Part shown: piece after piece, positions 35,536-44,063 of the stretch | Position numbering within the stretch: position 1 is the first letter of the stretch | Layout of the letters: the number at the start of each line of letters is the position of its first letter | Notes under the pieces: generated by a model | Databases searched by the model: none | What the model was told of the DNA's origin: nothing | Seen by the model: the letters and a program-made list of their open reading frames with translations, nothing else | NCBI GenBank assembly: GCA_963656065.1 | Contig: CAVKGV010000006.1 | Span: 62,001 to 126,000 of the forward strand | DNA length: 64,000 nt | Direction of reading: 5' to 3' | DNA from: Hallerella sp963656065 | GTDB lineage: Bacteria; Fibrobacterota; Fibrobacteria; Fibrobacterales; Fibrobacteraceae | Made by a program: the position numbers and the translations under genes

Positions 35536-37029
35536 TTAATAAAAAATCCGATAGACGATCAGCGACTTGCTGTATTCATAGCCGACAACCAGGAGCGGCT
35601 CCCCCGAGAGCGGACTTTCTTCTGCGGAAATAAAGAGAATGCCTTCGGGACCGCGATCTTTCGCATTTGAGAAAATGTTTACCAGCTGCGGTTTTTCGGG
35701 ATTTTTAAGGGAAAAAGTCACGATGCCGCTTGAACGTTCCAGCCCCAAGAAGGCAAAAAGTTCCCCGTGGATTTTTCCGACGACAACATTCTCCGGCTCG
35801 GGACCTTTCTTTTTGCTCCGGACATCGGCCTTGACCTTTTTCTTTTTGGAATTCCAGTTGAAAAGAGCCGGGGCGTTTTTCGCCAAAGCGTTTTCGATTG
35901 CATCGCCGCTGTTCCAGATACGCTTTCCCGTTTCGCCGTCAAAAAGGCTCATGGAACGACCGCCGAACGTGTTGAGATAGCGGCACGGTTCGTTCCCGTC
36001 ACAGGGATTTTCCGCATCAATCAGAAGCGGGCCCAACTTTCGGACCAGCGATTCCGTAAAAACGCTTTTATCCAAAAGTCCCGTTTTTAAAAGCAGGTCC
36101 GCCCGGGTTTCGTCCGAATAGAAGGAAAAATCTCGGCTTGCGCCTTCATCTGCCGAAAGAAGATAAATTTTTCCGCCTTTTTCAAACACGGCAATGCCAT
36201 CCGGTTGGAGTTCCCCACGAACCGGCGCCTGTTCAATTGAAATTTTTCCATCGTCCCGATAGTCGAAGCCGGAACCTTTCGCGGAATGATCGACCGAACC
36301 TAATCCCCAAATTTTTTCAATGGCCTTTTTTCGAACATCGATTTTCGCCACCGCATTGTTTTCCTGGAGCGAAACAAAGGCAAAATTTCCATCGGGCGAA
36401 AAGGCGACATATTCGGGTTCCAAATTTTGCAGATAGCTGCCGGGTCCGCCGAGCCTCACCCCGGAACTTGCAAGGGAAAGACTGTCAAACGCACCAAAAG
36501 TCAACGTCTGCGCTGTCGCCTGTTCAACGCCTTTTGTCAAATCGACAAGTCCGACGCTTCCCTCGGGATCTTCAAGGGATTCCTCGTCGATGGACCCTTC
36601 GCAAGCGACAAGAATCGTTTTCCCGTCGGGCGAAAAAGCGACCATATCGGGTTGTGCACCGACTGAAAAAGTCCGAAGCTTTACCAAGTCACGGTTCTGG
36701 ATTTTGAACAAATGAAGAAATCCCGGCGAGGTTTTCGGGATGTTCGTTTCGACGACGGCGACAAGGTTCCGATAAACGTCAACGCTCGGAACATCTCCCT
36801 GGAAATGGAGAATTTTTTCTATCCGAGGTTTCGAAGGGTCGCTAAGTGAAACAACAGAAAGTTCTTCATCGCCCGATGCCACGACAAGAATTTTTTGTTC
36901 GGGAGAATAGGCGGAAATTTCCGCACCGGGAAGTCCATCCGATTCTTCCAGGCGGCTCACTTCCCGAAGTTCAAACGCAAGGGAAGATGCCACCGCCCCG
37001 AGTAAAAGAATATAGCGGACAATTTTCAT
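35536..37029 (-). CDS. Choice-of-anchor I beta-propeller protein
   Basis: 497 residues with a signal peptide (MKIVRYILLLGAVASSLAF). The mature protein has propeller-like repeats (PDMVAFSPDGKTILVACEG, EPEYVAFSPDGNFAFVSLQENNAVAKIDV, QPDGIAVFEKGGKIYLLSADEG) as in the choice-of-anchor I family, found in secreted or surface proteins. It lacks an anchor motif I can name here. It ends 1 nt before the M23 gene frame on the same strand, in a short-gap minus-strand cluster. Confidence 0.83.
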   Translation of the reverse strand: MKIVRYILLLGAVASSLAFELREVSRLEESDGLPGAEISAYSPEQKILVVASGDEELSVVSLSDPSKPRIEKILHFQGDVPSVDVYRNLVAVVETNIPKTSPGFLHLFKIQNRDLVKLRTFSVGAQPDMVAFSPDGKTILVACEGSIDEESLEDPEGSVGLVDLTKGVEQATAQTLTFGAFDSLSLASSGVRLGGPGSYLQNLEPEYVAFSPDGNFAFVSLQENNAVAKIDVRKKAIEKIWGLGSVDHSAKGSGFDYRDDGKISIEQAPVRGELQPDGIAVFEKGGKIYLLSADEGASRDFSFYSDETRADLLLKTGLLDKSVFTESLVRKLGPLLIDAENPCDGNEPCRYLNTFGGRSMSLFDGETGKRIWNSGDAIENALAKNAPALFNWNSKKKKVKADVRSKKKGPEPENVVVGKIHGELFAFLGLERSSGIVTFSLKNPEKPQLVNIFSNAKDRGPEGILFISAEESPLSGEPLLVVGYEYSKSLIVYRIFY

Positions 37030-37030
37030 T

Positions 37031-37354
37031 TTAAAAGACCAACCATCCTATTAAAAAACCAACCAAGGCTCCGCCGAGAAAAGCCCCCGCCGTCGAAGCC
37101 ATTTCCATGGAACGGTCGCGATTCATCTTGCGGTCCATCTGGGCATCGACAGCAATCGTAAGAGCCTGTTTGCACTTTGCATAGTTTGCGGAAAGGATCG
37201 AATCCGACGGACAAGTCTCGGGCGGCGCAAGGGAAACCGTTTCCGCGGAATTTTCCGCAACCGCCGTTCTTTCAACAGTCGCTAAGGAGTCCGTCAAGCC
37301 TTCGGCAAGAAGCGTCACCGAAAAAAACAGCAGAGCTAGCAGGATTTTTTTCAT
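37031..37354 (-). CDS. Small exported protein with a C-terminal glycine-zipper-like helix
   Basis: 107 residues. A signal peptide (to about 17) is followed by a Thr/Ser/Glu-rich stretch, two Cys (about residues 48 and 61), a charged region (MDRKMNRDRSMEMAS) and a C-terminal hydrophobic helix with small-residue spacing (GAFLGGALVGFLIGWLVF). The helix might insert in a membrane. Unknown function. Its start is about 30 bp from the divergent cation-efflux gene. Confidence 0.7.
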   Translation of the reverse strand: MKKILLALLFFSVTLLAEGLTDSLATVERTAVAENSAETVSLAPPETCPSDSILSANYAKCKQALTIAVDAQMDRKMNRDRSMEMASTAGAFLGGALVGFLIGWLVF

Positions 37355-37383
37355 ATTTCAAAATTAATTACATTTTGAACCCT

Positions 37384-38289
37384 ATGGAAGAAGATCGCGT
37401 CAAAACAGCGCAAAGAGTCACGTGGCACGGATTTTTTGTCAACTTAATCCTCACCGTCGGAAAGTTGCTCGCCGGAATTTTCGGACATTCATCCGCCATG
37501 ATAGCCGACGGAATCCATTCCCTTTCGGATTTTGCGACCGATGCGGTAGTCCTCATCTTCGTACGCATTTCCGGAGAAGAACGCGACAGGAGCCATCCCT
37601 ACGGGCACGGAAAATTCGAGACGATGGCTTCAATGCTAATCAGCCTTGCCCTGCTCGCGGTCGCCATCGGGATTTTTGTAAACGGCATCCAGAATATCGT
37701 CCAGACGCTCCAAGGCGACATTCCCAAAGCCCCGGGGATCATCGCTCTCGTCGCAGCAATCGTCTGCATCGCTTCAAAAGAAATGCTCTACCGCTACACG
37801 GTTCGTGCCGGGCATCGCATCAACAGCCAAGCACTCATCGCCAACGCATGGCATCACCGTTCCGACGCCCTGTCAAGCATCGGGACGCTTTTCGGAATCG
37901 GCGGAGCGTTCTTTCTCGGCGGAAAATTCACCATTCTCGACCCGATAGCCGCGGTCATCGTCAGCATTTTCATCATCAAGGTCGCATTCCAAATCGGATT
38001 TCCCACCGTCCAGGAACTTCTCGAAGCGTCCCTTCCGCCCGATGTCGAAACAGAGATTTGCGATATCATCCGCAACACGGACAAGGTTCGCTGGCTGCAC
38101 AATCTGCAGACCCGGAAAATCGGCAACGATTACGCCATCGATGTTCACATCAAACTCGACCGAGACATTTCTCTAGTCGAAGCCCACGATATTGCGACAT
38201 CCATCGAAAAACAGCTGCGCACCAAATACGGGAAGCGCACACAAATTAACGTCCACATGGAACCCCTTTCGGAATCCGGAAATGTCTAA
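37384..38289 (+). CDS. Cation diffusion facilitator (CDF) metal efflux protein
   Basis: 301 residues, six membrane helices (about 12-32, 38-58, 80-101, 118-136, 160-180, 185-205) and a C-terminal cytosolic metal-binding domain. The Zn site of CDF proteins is visible as HSLSDFATD in helix 2 and HHRSDALSS in helix 5. HPYGHGKFE follows helix 2. It exports Zn, Fe or Mn using the proton gradient; the specific metal is not resolvable. It overlaps the next gene by 8 nt. Confidence 0.93.
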   Translation: MEEDRVKTAQRVTWHGFFVNLILTVGKLLAGIFGHSSAMIADGIHSLSDFATDAVVLIFVRISGEERDRSHPYGHGKFETMASMLISLALLAVAIGIFVNGIQNIVQTLQGDIPKAPGIIALVAAIVCIASKEMLYRYTVRAGHRINSQALIANAWHHRSDALSSIGTLFGIGGAFFLGGKFTILDPIAAVIVSIFIIKVAFQIGFPTVQELLEASLPPDVETEICDIIRNTDKVRWLHNLQTRKIGNDYAIDVHIKLDRDISLVEAHDIATSIEKQLRTKYGKRTQINVHMEPLSESGNV

Positions 38290-39178
38290 AATCCTTTTTG
38301 CATTAATCGCTTCAAGCCTCCTTTTTTTCACCGCCTGCGACGATATCCGGACGGAAAAATATCCAAACGGAAAACCGTATCGGCAGGTTCGTTACGAGAA
38401 CGGCGTCAAGAACGGTATTGAAACGGAATACTACGAATCGGGTTCCGTCAAGCGGACGCGAAACTTTGTCCAGGGAAAGGTACAGGGAGAATCCGAAGAG
38501 TTTTACGAATCCGGCAAACTTCGGGGAACATTCCTCTACAAGAACGATGCGCTCGACGGGACGGCAAAACGCTTTTACGAAAACGGAAAAGTCCAATCGA
38601 TTACTTTATACAAAATGGGAACCGTCGCAGGATTTCCGCAAACATTCGATTCCGACGGAGATCCCGAAATCCAAGGTTCCTATGAAGATTCCAGGGACGG
38701 AAACCGCTACGAATGGGTGCGCATCGGAAATGCCGTGTGGACTGCGGAGAACATCAAATATGCGCCATTCAAAGGCTCCGTCTGTATGCAGTGCAACATC
38801 TGGGGACGGCTTTACGACTGGAACAGCGCCCAAAAAGCCTGTCCGCCGGATTTTCGGATTCCAAGCGTTTCCAACTGGGAAAAACTCTCCCAAGATGCGG
38901 GAAAGGATCCGGCAAAAAAATTGAAAGCCTCTTTCGGTTGGAACGATAACGGCAACGGAACCGACGAATTCGGCTTCGGACTGCGCGCAAGCGGCGCACA
39001 CTTTGAAAAGGCAAGCGTCCCCGAAAAATCGAGAAAGTTTAGAGATGCGGGCGACAAGGCCTATCTCTGGACAGCCAACGGAACGGTCGCCGTTTTCAAG
39101 AAAAATTCCAGCCGGATTTCCTTCGAAAAATTCAACCCGGAATTCGGCGCGAGCCTCCGCTGTGTATTGGGTGAGTAA
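38282..39178 (+). CDS. Lipoprotein with YwqK/MORN-type repeats and FISUMP domain
   Basis: 298 residues. Lipobox FFTACDD gives a lipidated Cys near residue 19. Residues about 25-115 hold four MORN-like strands (YPNGKPYRQVRYENGVKNG, YYESGSVKRTRNFVQG, FYESGKLRGTFLYKNG-like, FYENGKVQSITLYK), then a C-terminal FISUMP domain: YEWVRIGNAVWTAENIKY, CNIWGRLYDWNSAQKACPPDFRIPSV, ending LRCVLGE. A fusion of these two modules is not something I have seen named; function unknown. Coupled to the CDF gene through the 8-nt overlap. Confidence 0.85.
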   Translation: MSKILFALIASSLLFFTACDDIRTEKYPNGKPYRQVRYENGVKNGIETEYYESGSVKRTRNFVQGKVQGESEEFYESGKLRGTFLYKNDALDGTAKRFYENGKVQSITLYKMGTVAGFPQTFDSDGDPEIQGSYEDSRDGNRYEWVRIGNAVWTAENIKYAPFKGSVCMQCNIWGRLYDWNSAQKACPPDFRIPSVSNWEKLSQDAGKDPAKKLKASFGWNDNGNGTDEFGFGLRASGAHFEKASVPEKSRKFRDAGDKAYLWTANGTVAVFKKNSSRISFEKFNPEFGASLRCVLGE

Positions 39179-39296
39179 TCCGCGGACGTCTAAGTTTAGG
39201 GATTAGGGAGTAGGGATTAGGGATTGGTCTGCGGACGTCTAAGTTTTCAGGATTAATCGGGACACGAGAATTTGAAACGAACCGTTTTCGTTCACC

Positions 39297-39323
39297 GTCA
39301 TTCTGGAGCGGAGCGATAGAATC
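39297..39323. repeat. Hairpin element copy 1
   Basis: GTCATTCTGG ... GATAGAATC, the shortest copy, inner segment AGCGGAGC. Outer arms ATTCT and AGAAT are complementary. Confidence 0.75.
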
Positions 39324-39356
39324 AGCCACGCTTTTTTTCAGAAATTTCGATTTGTC

Positions 39357-39392
39357 GTCATTCTGGAGGGTTCGAAGAACCCGATAGAATCC
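39357..39392. repeat. Hairpin element copy 2
   Basis: GTCATTCTGG, inner hairpin GGGTTC-GAA-GAACCC, then GATAGAATCC. Inner and outer arms are both self-complementary. Confidence 0.85.
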
Positions 39393-39440
39393 CTGTCCAA
39401 TAACACTCCACTCCCAGATCTCAGTTCTAAGTTCTGATCT

Positions 39441-39478
39441 GGATCCTATCGCTCCGCATTGCTACGCTCCAGGATGAC
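39441..39478. repeat. Hairpin element copy 3
   Basis: GGATCCTATC at the start and CCAGGATGAC at the end, with the ATCCT/AGGAT outer stem. It is identical over 38 bp to copy 4. The inner part carries two CGCTCC direct repeats rather than a perfect hairpin. Confidence 0.85.
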
Positions 39479-39557
39479 CGCTAGAAGGAAAAGTTTGCTC
39501 GAAAGTCATTCCACTCTCGATTCTTCACACTCCACTCTGAGCACAAAGCTCTGGCAT

Positions 39558-39595
39558 GGATCCTATCGCTCCGCATTGCTACGCTCCAGGATGAC
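39558..39595. repeat. Hairpin element copy 4
   Basis: Exact 38-bp duplicate of the element at 39441-39478, 117 bp downstream of it. Confidence 0.85.
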
Positions 39596-39734
39596 AGAAG
39601 AGCGTTCATGCCCACCGTCATTCCACACTCCACTCTTCACACTCCACTCTGAGTTCTAAGTTCTCAGTTCCGACCTCCCGCGTCCCGATCCAAGAATCCG
39701 TCATGCGGAAGAATTAAATTTATATATTATATAT

Positions 39735-40580
39735 ATGGCTATTACCCGATATATTCTACAAATTCATTGTCCCGACCAAAAAGGACTGATCGCCGGCACC
39801 ACGCAAGTTCTCGCCAATGCCGGAGCGAACATCATCGACATGACGCAGCACACCGCCAAGGATATCGAGACCTTCTTTCTCCGGGCGGTTTTCGAATGCG
39901 AACCTTCGGCAGCGACCGAAGTCCGCGAGCATCTGAAAACGATCGCTCCAGAGCTTTCGCTCGAATGGAACCTTTACGACACGACAAAGGTTCAGCGTCT
40001 CGCGATTTTCGTTTCCAAGACAGACCATTGTCTTTACGATCTGCTTCTCAAACATCGCGACGGAGACCTTCCCTGCGAATTTAGCTGCATCGTGAGCAAC
40101 CACACGGAACTCGGGCCCGTCGGCGGAACATTCGGCGTTCCTTTCTACTATGTCCCAAGCACTGGCGACAAGACCGTTTCGGAAAACCGTTTCCGCGAAA
40201 TCATCCAGGAAACAAAAACCGACGGAATCATTCTCGCCCGCTACATGCAGATTCTCTCGGCGGCGTTTACCGAAGAGTTCCGCTACAAAGTCGTGAACAT
40301 CCACCACGGATTTCTTCCGGCGTTCAAAGGGGCGAAGCCTTACCATCAAGCGTGGCACAAGGGCGTAAAAATCATCGGTGCAACAGCACACTTTGCGACA
40401 GAAGACCTAGACCAAGGCCCGATTATCTGCCAGGATGTCCAACGCGTTCCTGAAACCGCATCGATCGACGAACTGGTCGAACTCGGAAAGGACATCGAAA
40501 AGCGTACGCTCTCCTCGGCGGTCAAGCTCTGGCTCGAGCACCGCATCTTTGTTTACGAAGGACGAACCTTTATCCTGTAA
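39735..40580 (+). CDS. purU: Formyltetrahydrofolate deformylase PurU
   Basis: 281 residues: N-terminal ACT regulatory domain (about 5-80, ILQIHCPDQKGLIAGTTQVLANAGANI) and C-terminal formyltransferase-like hydrolase domain with NIHHGFLPAFKGAKPYHQAW (about 190-209) and GATAHFATEDLDQGPI. It hydrolyses 10-formyl-THF to formate and THF, which balances one-carbon units and gives formate for PurT. Length and motifs are standard. Confidence 0.94.
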   Translation: MAITRYILQIHCPDQKGLIAGTTQVLANAGANIIDMTQHTAKDIETFFLRAVFECEPSAATEVREHLKTIAPELSLEWNLYDTTKVQRLAIFVSKTDHCLYDLLLKHRDGDLPCEFSCIVSNHTELGPVGGTFGVPFYYVPSTGDKTVSENRFREIIQETKTDGIILARYMQILSAAFTEEFRYKVVNIHHGFLPAFKGAKPYHQAWHKGVKIIGATAHFATEDLDQGPIICQDVQRVPETASIDELVELGKDIEKRTLSSAVKLWLEHRIFVYEGRTFIL

Positions 40581-40588
40581 GGATTTTT

Positions 40589-41065
40589 ATGGCAGACGAA
40601 AACGAATCCAGAATCCAGGACGCCGAAATCGTTTCGGTAAAAAGCCCGGAAGAAGAAAACCAGGCATCCCAGACTCCTGCAGAGAATCCAGAGCCTAAAC
40701 AAGACGCAAAGGAGGAAAAACCCCAAGTCATCATCCAGCATGAACGCGGCGTTTCCTACTATGTAGGCTTTGCGCTTCTCACCGTGCTTGCGATATGTTT
40801 CTTTTTCATCCCGGGAATTTCGCTCGTCTATATCGTGAGCTGTATCGCGGCGATTTCGGCACCCGTTGCCTGGATTTTTGCCGCGCTTCTCTCCGTCATC
40901 GTCTGGTTTATTTTCAAGCTGAAAATCAAGGGATTCAAGAAGTCGTTCCTCTGGTATATCGGGCTTTGCGTACTCATTTCCGTCATTCTGGTTTCGCTCA
41001 CCGTCCTTACCAGCTACCAAATCCTGGGCGGAATTTTCGCCCTTCTTATCGGAGGATCCAACTGA
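40589..41065 (+). CDS. Membrane protein of unknown function with acidic N-terminal tail
   Basis: 158 residues. The first 50 residues are acidic and Pro/Gln/Glu-rich, likely disordered. Three to four hydrophobic helices follow (about 55-75, 80-108, 125-145 and 147-157). No motif recognised. It ends in a TGATG overlap with pyrE, so the two are coupled. Confidence 0.7.
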   Translation: MADENESRIQDAEIVSVKSPEEENQASQTPAENPEPKQDAKEEKPQVIIQHERGVSYYVGFALLTVLAICFFFIPGISLVYIVSCIAAISAPVAWIFAALLSVIVWFIFKLKIKGFKKSFLWYIGLCVLISVILVSLTVLTSYQILGGIFALLIGGSN

Positions 41066-41733
41066 TGAACCGGAAAGATTCCTTTGTTCACTTTCTAGTC
41101 GAAACCGGAGCGCTCAAGTTCGGCGCGTTTGTCACCAAGAGCGGACGCCACACGCCGTATTTCATCAACACGGGAGAATTTCGCACGGGAAAAGCTCTCA
41201 CCCGCCTGTCCGAATTCTATGCCGAAGCCTTTGTCGAACATTTTAAGGATAAGGCGTCGAACCTTTTCGGACCCGCCTACAAGGGAATCCCCCTGTGCGC
41301 CGCGACAGCGATTTCCCTCTACGAGCACCACGGACTCGACCTGAGCTTCACATACAACCGAAAAGAAGCGAAGGACCACGGCGAAGGCGGAAACCTCGTC
41401 GGCGACACTTACAAGGAAGCGAAAGACGTCGTCATCATCGAGGACGTGATTACCGCGGGAACATCCGTGAACGAAACGATGCAGGCGATGAAAAATTTCC
41501 CGAACGCAAAAATCCGGGGACTTCTCATTTCCGTTGACCGCAAGGAACGTCTCGAAAACGGAAAATCCGCCCTTTCGACCGTCGAAGAGACTTACGGAAT
41601 CGAAGCCCATTCGATTATCGACATCGACGACATCATCGCGTTCCTCGAAAGCCCGGAAAACCGCCAGAAAATCGGTGCGCCGTGCGACATCCTGGAAAAA
41701 GTTCGCGCCTATCGAAAAGAATGGGGTGTGTAA
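41065..41733 (+). CDS. pyrE: Orotate phosphoribosyltransferase PyrE
   Basis: 222 residues from ATG 41065. The PRPP loop is DVVIIEDVITAGTSVNETM (about 124-142), and KSGRHTPYFINTGEF (about 25-39) plus GPAYKGIPLC (about 70-79) form the orotate pocket. It catalyses orotate plus PRPP to OMP in pyrimidine synthesis. Coupled by overlap with the gene before; the lipoprotein gene starts 2 nt after its stop. Confidence 0.95.
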   Translation: MNRKDSFVHFLVETGALKFGAFVTKSGRHTPYFINTGEFRTGKALTRLSEFYAEAFVEHFKDKASNLFGPAYKGIPLCAATAISLYEHHGLDLSFTYNRKEAKDHGEGGNLVGDTYKEAKDVVIIEDVITAGTSVNETMQAMKNFPNAKIRGLLISVDRKERLENGKSALSTVEETYGIEAHSIIDIDDIIAFLESPENRQKIGAPCDILEKVRAYRKEWGV

Positions 41734-41734
41734 A

Positions 41735-42418
41735 ATGCGGGCGGCGGTTCTGCTGTTTACGATTATCCTCGTCGCCTGTTCGGGCAAACAGTGGAACGCA
41801 AGCCACCCCTACTACCGGGAATCTCCGAGCGCAAATGAAGAAATTGCGCTGGTCGGGCTTCACCGGGCGATAGTCGTCACACGCGACAAATGGTTTTCCA
41901 AGAACCTGGAAATTCCGCGGGATTCCGTCTATTCCATTCTGAGCTATCAGGCGGAAAAAGCCTTTGAAAAAGAACTGAAAAGTACGCGCTACCCGAAACT
42001 TTCCCTCTGGCCGGATTCCGCCTATGAATCCTTTCCCGAAGACACACAAAGGCTCGACGACCGAATCTTTGTCAAGGGACATTTCCCCGCCCAGGGAATA
42101 AGCGTTTCCGTGTCTGGATCCGCGCCCAAATACCTGATTCTCGTCCATGAATTTACGCTCGGGCTGGACCTTTCCAAGGACAACTTTTACGATTACGCGC
42201 TCACCGGTCGCGAAGCCGCCGAAAAGCGAACTTCGAACTTTTTGACCATCATCCTTGCCTACACGCTCTGGGACAACGAAAAGCAACGTGCCCTCTATTC
42301 CGCGGTTTCCGAAATTCCGCTAGACATCCGAAACGGAATTTCAAAGGAATCTGTCTCTATGGTTTCGGCATTTGCCGCCGACAGCCTCGCTTTCGGAATC
42401 GACGAGGGCGTTCGATGA
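41735..42418 (+). CDS. Lipoprotein of unknown function
   Basis: 227 residues from ATG 41735; the signal MRAAVLLFTIILVACSG has a lipobox LVAC. The mature part contains long helices and strands (SYQAEKAFEKELKSTRYPKLSL, YLILVHEFTLGLDL, NFLTIILAYTLWDNEKQRALYSAVSEI). I see no recognised family. It overlaps the next gene by 4 nt (ATGA) and is probably part of the same envelope operon. Confidence 0.72.
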   Translation: MRAAVLLFTIILVACSGKQWNASHPYYRESPSANEEIALVGLHRAIVVTRDKWFSKNLEIPRDSVYSILSYQAEKAFEKELKSTRYPKLSLWPDSAYESFPEDTQRLDDRIFVKGHFPAQGISVSVSGSAPKYLILVHEFTLGLDLSKDNFYDYALTGREAAEKRTSNFLTIILAYTLWDNEKQRALYSAVSEIPLDIRNGISKESVSMVSAFAADSLAFGIDEGVR

Positions 42419-43674
42419 AAATTTTTTCCATCCTGCTCACCGTCCTGATTTTTTCCGCCGAGCTCTTCGCCGGAGAAATTTTTTACAAAACGCCTTTCAC
42501 CCTCTGGAGCGACCCGGACATTCTCCTCTGGAGCCCGGACAGCACCGTTCCGCTTGACCCGAAAGAATTTTCGCTGTCGCTCAAACGGAACAACGGCGGA
42601 ATCGGAAATCCTTCGGTGCGGATCGCAGGAGAATGGGAAAGGGATTCAAGCACAGCGCTCTATTCGAAATGGCTCAGGAACAATCTGGAGCCGAAAATTC
42701 CCGCCGAGAACCTCAAGACCCGCGACCCAAAAGTCCAGGAGAAAATCGCATCCATCGAAGATCGCCTTTTGCTCTTTATGACCCGCCGAGGAAATTCCCT
42801 TGTCATCGCTCTCTTTGACGAAACGAGTTTTGCGCCGAAAATCGCGGGTTCACTTCCCTACAACGAAGACAAAATCCAGCTGGGAGACGATATCGCGGAA
42901 ATGTTCTTTGGCGGAAGCACCAAGCGACGCCTTTCCACCGAAGAGAGAAAAAGAAAAGCGGTAGAACCGGACAAATATTTTTCGGAGATTCCCAAGTTTC
43001 ACGGTTGGGTAGGAATCGCCGGCGGCTACACGCAGGCCCAGATTCCGTTCACGCCGGACAATTGGTATCGGAGCCATCTCAAAAGCCGCATCAAGAATTA
43101 CCGCAACACCAAGGATTCGCTTTCCACCTGGAACTTTTTGGAAGATTCCTCTCCAGTCCTAAACGTTTATGCCGGCGGGCTCTGGTACGATTTTATCGGT
43201 GCGGAAATTTTCTTCCGGTTCTCTTCCCACGATGCAAAAACCGACGACCGCGATACGGTTTACCGGGAACTGGACCACTGGACGTTTTACCGCTACGAAA
43301 TCGGTCTCAGCCTCTTGTTTTCCCACCGTTTCCATGTGCGGAAAAATATCGATATCTTGCCACACGCTTCGCTCGGATTTCTCTACAGCTTTCTCTCGGA
43401 ATCCATCGATACGAAAAGCGGGCGAGAACCTTCGAGCGCCTACAAAGCCCGCATTGAATTCAAGGATTTTTACAAGGGAGCGATTCTTTCGGCAGGAGTC
43501 CGCGGACTTTTCTTTGAACATTACGGAATCGACTTGCGGGCGGGAATCGCCGGACGCGGTAGGCTTCTCGACAAGGAACCGTCTGTCGATGCGGTCGCCG
43601 AACCGACGGAAATCGGAGGTTCCACCATCGACTGCTTTATCCAGCTGGGCTTTGAATACCACTGGTCGCTCTGA
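42415..43674 (+). CDS. Exported envelope protein, predicted beta-barrel C-terminus
   Basis: 419 residues with a signal peptide (MKIFSILLTVLIFSAELFAG). Residues about 22-190 are mixed, with a basic segment STKRRLSTEERKRK near 180. The C-terminal half (about 200-419) has alternating aromatic strands (FHGWVGIAGGYTQAQIPF, LNVYAGGLWYDFIGAEIFFRF, TFYRYEIGLSLLFSHRF, GFEYHWSL) typical of outer-membrane barrels. Final residues YHWSL do not end in Phe. Family not recognised; it is coupled by overlap to the lipoprotein. Confidence 0.68.
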   Translation: MKIFSILLTVLIFSAELFAGEIFYKTPFTLWSDPDILLWSPDSTVPLDPKEFSLSLKRNNGGIGNPSVRIAGEWERDSSTALYSKWLRNNLEPKIPAENLKTRDPKVQEKIASIEDRLLLFMTRRGNSLVIALFDETSFAPKIAGSLPYNEDKIQLGDDIAEMFFGGSTKRRLSTEERKRKAVEPDKYFSEIPKFHGWVGIAGGYTQAQIPFTPDNWYRSHLKSRIKNYRNTKDSLSTWNFLEDSSPVLNVYAGGLWYDFIGAEIFFRFSSHDAKTDDRDTVYRELDHWTFYRYEIGLSLLFSHRFHVRKNIDILPHASLGFLYSFLSESIDTKSGREPSSAYKARIEFKDFYKGAILSAGVRGLFFEHYGIDLRAGIAGRGRLLDKEPSVDAVAEPTEIGGSTIDCFIQLGFEYHWSL

Positions 43675-43748
43675 CTTGAGAGATTTTTGTTAAGAGTTGA
43701 GGGCTTAAAACTGAGAGTGGAGTGTGGAGATTTGAATGACGTCGGAAG

Positions 43749-43784
43749 GGATTCTATCGAGGTCTTCGACCTCTCCAGAATGAC
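43749..43784. repeat. Hairpin element copy 5
   Basis: GGATTCTATC, inner hairpin GAGGTC-TTC-GACCTC, then TCCAGAATGAC. Outer arms ATTCT/AGAAT pair. Confidence 0.85.
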
Positions 43785-43805
43785 GTCGAAGACGAACGTT
43801 CTACT

Positions 43806-43841
43806 GTCATCCTGGAGGGAGCATCGCGACCGATAGGATCC
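43806..43841. repeat. Hairpin element copy 6
   Basis: GTCATCCTGG at the start and GATAGGATCC at the end, outer arms ATCCT/AGGAT; the inner stem is imperfect. Confidence 0.75.
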
Positions 43842-43864
43842 ATTTTAAAAGAAACGCTGAAAAT

Positions 43865-43900
43865 GGATTCTATCACTCCCTTCGGGAGTTCCAGAATGAC
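43865..43900. repeat. Hairpin element copy 7
   Basis: GGATTCTATC, inner hairpin ACTCCC-TTC-GGGAGT, then TCCAGAATGAC. Outer arms pair. Confidence 0.85.
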
Positions 43901-43909
43901 TGTGAACGG

Positions 43910-43946
43910 GGATTCTATCGGGTTCCTTGGGAACCTCCAGAATGAC
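43910..43946. repeat. Hairpin element copy 8
   Basis: GGATTCTATC, inner hairpin GGTTCC-TTG-GGAACC, then TCCAGAATGAC. Outer arms pair. Confidence 0.85.
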
Positions 43947-44027
43947 GGTGCACGAAAACGGTTCGCTCCGCAGACAACTCCACACTCCATTTTCAACACT
44001 CCGCATTCGAAGCTTAAACGTCCGCGG

Positions 44028-44063
44028 TTCTAAGCTCTAAGTTCTATCGACTAAGCTCTGATC
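44028..44063. repeat. TTCTAAGCTCTAAG repeat, copy A
   Basis: TTCTAAGCTCTAAGTTCTAT then CGACTAAGCTCTGATC. It is about 85 percent similar to 62604-62638 and overlaps the nptA stop codon. Confidence 0.6.

Larger units (their letters stand above)
39179..39734. other. 556-bp intergenic repeat block upstream of purU
   Basis: Non-coding. It holds two direct copies of GCGGACGTCTAAGTTT (39182-39197 and 39231-39246), four hairpin elements listed separately, and runs of CACTCCACTCT and AGTTCTAAGTTCT motifs between them. The last 30 bp before purU are very AT-rich (TATATATTATATATATGG) and may serve as the promoter -10 area. No ORF of plausible coding character is seen. Confidence 0.8.
43675..44061. other. 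387-bp intergenic repeat block between the barrel gene and nptA
   Basis: Non-coding. Four hairpin elements are listed separately; between them run CACTCCA, GAGTGTGGA, and TTCTAAGCTCTAAGTTCT motifs. An inverted variant of the GCGGACGT block found near 39.2 kb appears at about 44014-44026. There is no plausible ORF. Confidence 0.8.

Noticed and set aside
39297..39595. Possible CRISPR array
   Set aside because: The repeats are hairpin elements at irregular spacing and in both orientations, without regular unique spacers or cas genes.
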